Positions 61,415 to 64,000 of a stretch of 64,000 bases of DNA are shown here, in pieces. The position numbers were made by a program, and so were the translations under genes. The number at the start of each line of letters is the position of its first letter. The stretch's first letter is position 1. The stretch is taken from NCBI RefSeq assembly GCF_036227565.1, contig NZ_CP109461.1, forward strand, positions 186,001 to 250,000, read 5' to 3'. The notes under the pieces are model-generated. The model had not been told where the DNA came from. It was given only the letters and a program-made list of their open reading frames with translations, and did not search any database. The DNA comes from Streptomyces sp. NBC_01454 (GTDB taxonomy: Bacteria; Actinomycetota; Actinomycetes; Streptomycetales; Streptomycetaceae).

Positions 61415-62316
61415 GCAAGGCGACCGCGGCCATCGTCGGCCCCGGCAACATTGGAACCGATCTACTCGCCAAGCTGCTGCACAGCGAGACGGTCGACGTG
61501 CAGTACATGGTCGGCGTGGACCCCGCCTCTGACGGACTTGCCCGAGCGGCGAAGCTTGGTGTGGAGACATCCGCAGAAGGAGTCGACTGGCTGCTGTCCC
61601 GCGACGAAGTGCCGGAGATCGTCTTCGAGGCTACGTCGGCCAAGGCCCACATCGCCAACGCACCGCGGTACGCCGAGGCCTCCATCCAAGCGATCGACCT
61701 GACCCCTGCTGCCGTGGGCCCGTTCGTCTGCCCGCCCGTGAACCTGCGCGAGCATCTGCACGCCCCCAACATCAACATGATCACTTGCGGCGGACAGGCC
61801 ACCGTCCCGATCGTGCACGCCGTTTCCCGCGTAGTGCCCGTCGAGTACGCCGAGATCGTTGCCTCGATCGCATCCCGGTCGGCCGGACCCGGCACCCGCG
61901 CGAACATCGACGAGTTCACCGAGACCACGGCGCACGCCATCGAGCAGGTCGGCGGCGCCCGCAAGGGCAAAGCCGTGATCATCATGAACCCGGTCGAGCC
62001 TCCCATGATCATGCGCGACACGGTCTTCTGCGCGATTCCGCAGGACTCCGACCGCGACGCGATCAGCGAGTCCATCGTCCGGATGGTCAGCGAAGTCGCC
62101 GAATACGTACCCGGCTACACCCTGCGCGCCGACCCGCAGTTCGACGACCCGCGCCCTGAATGGAAGGACCAGGCCCGGGTGGCCGTCTTCCTCGAGGTGC
62201 GCGGCCGGGGCGACTATCTGCCGCCCTGGGCAGGGAATCTGGACATCATGACGGCCGCGGCCGCTCGCGTAGGCGAGCTGCTGGCGGACGCGAAGACCAC
62301 GGCGGTGAACTCATGA
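61411..62316 (+). CDS. mhpF: Acetaldehyde dehydrogenase, acylating (MhpF/DmpF type)
   Basis: 301 aa. Rossmann N-terminus [22 protein letters not shown] binds NAD. The catalytic Cys is C126 in [23 protein letters not shown]-terminal dimerisation motifs ([52 protein letters not shown]) are intact. It oxidises acetaldehyde to acetyl-CoA and forms a channelling complex with the aldolase encoded next. Starts inside the hydratase stop (ATGA). Confidence 0.95.
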   Translation: MSKATAAIVGPGNIGTDLLAKLLHSETVDVQYMVGVDPASDGLARAAKLGVETSAEGVDWLLSRDEVPEIVFEATSAKAHIANAPRYAEASIQAIDLTPAAVGPFVCPPVNLREHLHAPNINMITCGGQATVPIVHAVSRVVPVEYAEIVASIASRSAGPGTRANIDEFTETTAHAIEQVGGARKGKAVIIMNPVEPPMIMRDTVFCAIPQDSDRDAISESIVRMVSEVAEYVPGYTLRADPQFDDPRPEWKDQARVAVFLEVRGRGDYLPPWAGNLDIMTAAAARVGELLADAKTTAVNS

Positions 62317-63365
62317 CTCCCGAAACGACCGATGCTCCGCGCAAGCTGCGCATCACCGATTCGACCCTCAGGGACGGCTCGCACGCGATGCGGCACCAGT
62401 TCACCGAGGAACAGGTACGCGGCGTCGTCCACGCCCTGGACAACGCGGGTGTCGAGGTCATCGAAGTGGCCCACGGCGACGGCCTCGGCGGCTCAAGTTT
62501 CAATTACGGCTTCTCCAAGGTCGACGAGATCCAGCTGATCGGGGCCGCCGTCGACGAAGCCACCCGCGCGAAGATCGCCGTCCTGATGCTGCCCGGCGTC
62601 GGCACGGTCACCGAGCTGAAGCGCGCCCACGCCGTCGGCGCGAGTGTGGCCCGCATCGCCACCCACTGCACCGAAGCCGACACCTCCGTCCAGCACTTCA
62701 CTGCCGCACGGGCGCTCGGCATGGAGACGGTCGGCTTCCTGATGCTCTCGCACCGCATCGGCCCGGACGAACTCGCCAAGCAGGCCCGGATCATGGTCGA
62801 CGCCGGCGCCCAGTGCGTGTACGTCGTCGACTCCGCCGGAGCCCTGGTGCTCGCAGATGCACAAGCCCGCGTCCAGGCCTTGGTCAAGGAGATCGGACAC
62901 GAGGCCCAGGTCGGCTTCCACGGCCACCAGAATCTCTCCCTCGGCGTTGCCAACTCCGTGCTCGCCTACCAGGGCGGCGCCCAGCAGATCGACGGCGCTC
63001 TGTGCGCGCTCGGCGCCGGAGCCGGAAACTCACCGACCGAAGTGCTTGCGGCCACCTTCGAGCGCATGGGAATTCCCACCGGCGTCGACGTCGATCTGGC
63101 ACTGGCTGCCGCCCAGGACGTGGTCAAGCCCTTCATCCCGCGGCTGCCATGGATGGACCGCTCTTCGATCGTGCAGGGCTATGCGGGCGTCTACTCCAGC
63201 TTCCTGTTGCACGCCGAACGTGCCTCGGAACGCTACGGCGTGCCCGCCCACGAGATCCTCGAGCAGGTGGGCGAAGCCGGCTACGTAGGTGGCCAGGAAG
63301 ACATGATCATTGACATCGCTCTGCGGCTCGCTGAAGAGCGCGAGAAGGCGGGGGCCGATCGATGA
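62313..63365 (+). CDS. mhpE: 4-hydroxy-2-oxovalerate aldolase (MhpE/DmpG type)
   Basis: 350 aa. HMGL-like TIM barrel: [127 protein letters not shown]. The Mn ligands (Asp in TLRDG, His-x-His in HGHQN) are present. It splits 4-hydroxy-2-oxovalerate into pyruvate and acetaldehyde, passing the latter to the dehydrogenase. Overlaps both neighbours by 4 nt. Confidence 0.95.
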   Translation: MTPETTDAPRKLRITDSTLRDGSHAMRHQFTEEQVRGVVHALDNAGVEVIEVAHGDGLGGSSFNYGFSKVDEIQLIGAAVDEATRAKIAVLMLPGVGTVTELKRAHAVGASVARIATHCTEADTSVQHFTAARALGMETVGFLMLSHRIGPDELAKQARIMVDAGAQCVYVVDSAGALVLADAQARVQALVKEIGHEAQVGFHGHQNLSLGVANSVLAYQGGAQQIDGALCALGAGAGNSPTEVLAATFERMGIPTGVDVDLALAAAQDVVKPFIPRLPWMDRSSIVQGYAGVYSSFLLHAERASERYGVPAHEILEQVGEAGYVGGQEDMIIDIALRLAEEREKAGADR

Positions 63366-64000
63366 CCCGGAACATCGCCCACGCCGCCGCTGCCCTGCTG
63401 GAAGCAGAAGACAACCGCACCGACCGCACCCCGCTCACCGACGAGTGGCCCGAACTCGACCTGGCCACCGCGTACGCGGTTCAGGACGAAGCACTCCGCC
63501 GCAGGCTGGAGCGCGGCGAGAAGCTCGTCGGTGTCAAGCTCGGCCTGACCTCGCGGGCCAAGCAGGAGCGGATGGGCATTGCCACACCGCTCACGGCTTG
63601 GCTGACCGACGCCATGCTGCTGCCGACGGGCTCCCCGGTTCCGAAGGACGGGCTGATCCACCCACGAGCGGAACCCGAGATCGTGTTCGTCATGAAGGAC
63701 AGGCTCGCTGGTCCCGGTGTCACTGCGGCAACGGCCCTGGCCGCAGTCGGCTCCGTGCACGGAGGCATCGAACTGATCGACAGCCGCTACCGGGGCTTCC
63801 GCTTCACACTGCCCGACGTGGTCGCCGACAACTGCTCCTCCGGCCGTTTCGTCACCGGCCCCGTCGCCCAGCCGCCCGAGAAGATCGACCTCACGATGGA
63901 GGCCTGCCTGGTCGAGGTCGACGGCCAAGTCACCGACAGTGCCACCGGCGCCGCCGTTCTGGGGCATCCGGCTGAGGCACTGGCTTTGGCAGCCAACGAC
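63362..64000 (+). CDS. 4-oxalocrotonate decarboxylase / hydratase-family protein, cut by window end
   Basis: The first 213 codons are present ([25 protein letters not shown]). It is in the same superfamily as the hydratase at 60620 ([86 protein letters not shown]). The [12 protein letters not shown] stretch is typical of the decarboxylase (DmpH/XylI). It turns 4-oxalocrotonate into 2-hydroxypentadienoate. A hydroxymuconic semialdehyde dehydrogenase would be expected further on. Confidence 0.88.
   Translation, partial: MTRNIAHAAAALLEAEDNRTDRTPLTDEWPELDLATAYAVQDEALRRRLERGEKLVGVKLGLTSRAKQERMGIATPLTAWLTDAMLLPTGSPVPKDGLIHPRAEPEIVFVMKDRLAGPGVTAATALAAVGSVHGGIELIDSRYRGFRFTLPDVVADNCSSGRFVTGPVAQPPEKIDLTMEACLVEVDGQVTDSATGAAVLGHPAEALALAAND

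Noticed and set aside
1..64000. tRNA, rRNA, CRISPR arrays, replication origin or telomere repeats
   Set aside because: None could be recognised by eye. A tRNAscan-type search would be needed to exclude a tRNA.

Overview
The window is high-GC actinobacterial DNA, most like Streptomyces. The signs are GTG and TTG starts, strong third-position G/C, a SigB/F/G-type sigma factor with RsbW-like and SpoIIE-type partners, an actinobacterial plasmid-stabilization protein, and the IS families present. No rRNA, tRNA or CRISPR array was seen. The density of broken and nested mobile DNA suggests a chromosome arm or a large linear plasmid; that is inference.

About 0-50 kb is a mobile-element graveyard. 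1-8.1 kb holds a group II intron whose reverse transcriptase (RT) is split right after its YADD motif. Between the halves lie an IS5-type IS and two further group II introns (RTs of 624 and 429 aa). 8.1-14 kb holds IS3 and HNH remnants, a TnpB with a substituted RuvC residue, an arsenate reductase remnant and an ISL3 element. 14.3-16.9 kb encodes a beta-propeller/Ig-like repeat protein. 17-24 kb has IS3 elements, one carrying a group II intron between exons from two different IS3 elements. 24-28 kb is a small island with MarR, an isochorismatase-like hydrolase, a luciferase-like monooxygenase and the stub of its flavin reductase. 28-31.4 kb repeats the IS5-type IS next to a second intron RT split at the same codon, followed by an IS701-type relic. 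31.4-38.3 kb is a nest: an IS5/IS427-type element, an IS701 element, and inside the latter a TniA/TniB-like transposon with TGT...ACA ends and a 5-bp target duplication, itself carrying an IS3 element.

38.3-46.8 kb holds stress-regulation genes (RsbW-like ATPase, hemerythrin, plasmid-stabilization protein, sigma factor, PAS/GAF/SpoIIE phosphatase) broken by Tn3 and IS630 elements. 46.9-50.7 kb has a second end of the TniA/TniB-like transposon and second copies of the IS701 and IS427-type elements, then an IS6 relic. 50.9-54.1 kb is an electrophile/oxidative-stress locus: an MDR reductase and a DJ-1/PfpI protein divergent from a LysR regulator. An internal piece of that lysR is duplicated at 25.2 kb.

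54.5-64 kb is a well-preserved meta-cleavage (aromatic catabolic) locus. A GntR regulator is followed by a leftward operon (FAH-family hydrolase, Old-Yellow-Enzyme reductase, small ORF, SRPBCC protein, NTF2-like protein, extradiol dioxygenase) and a divergent rightward operon (oxopentenoate hydratase, acylating acetaldehyde dehydrogenase, hydroxyoxovalerate aldolase, oxalocrotonate decarboxylase). Together they would open a catechol-type ring and convert the product to pyruvate and acetyl-CoA. A shared motif upstream of gntR and in the divergent promoter suggests one regulon.
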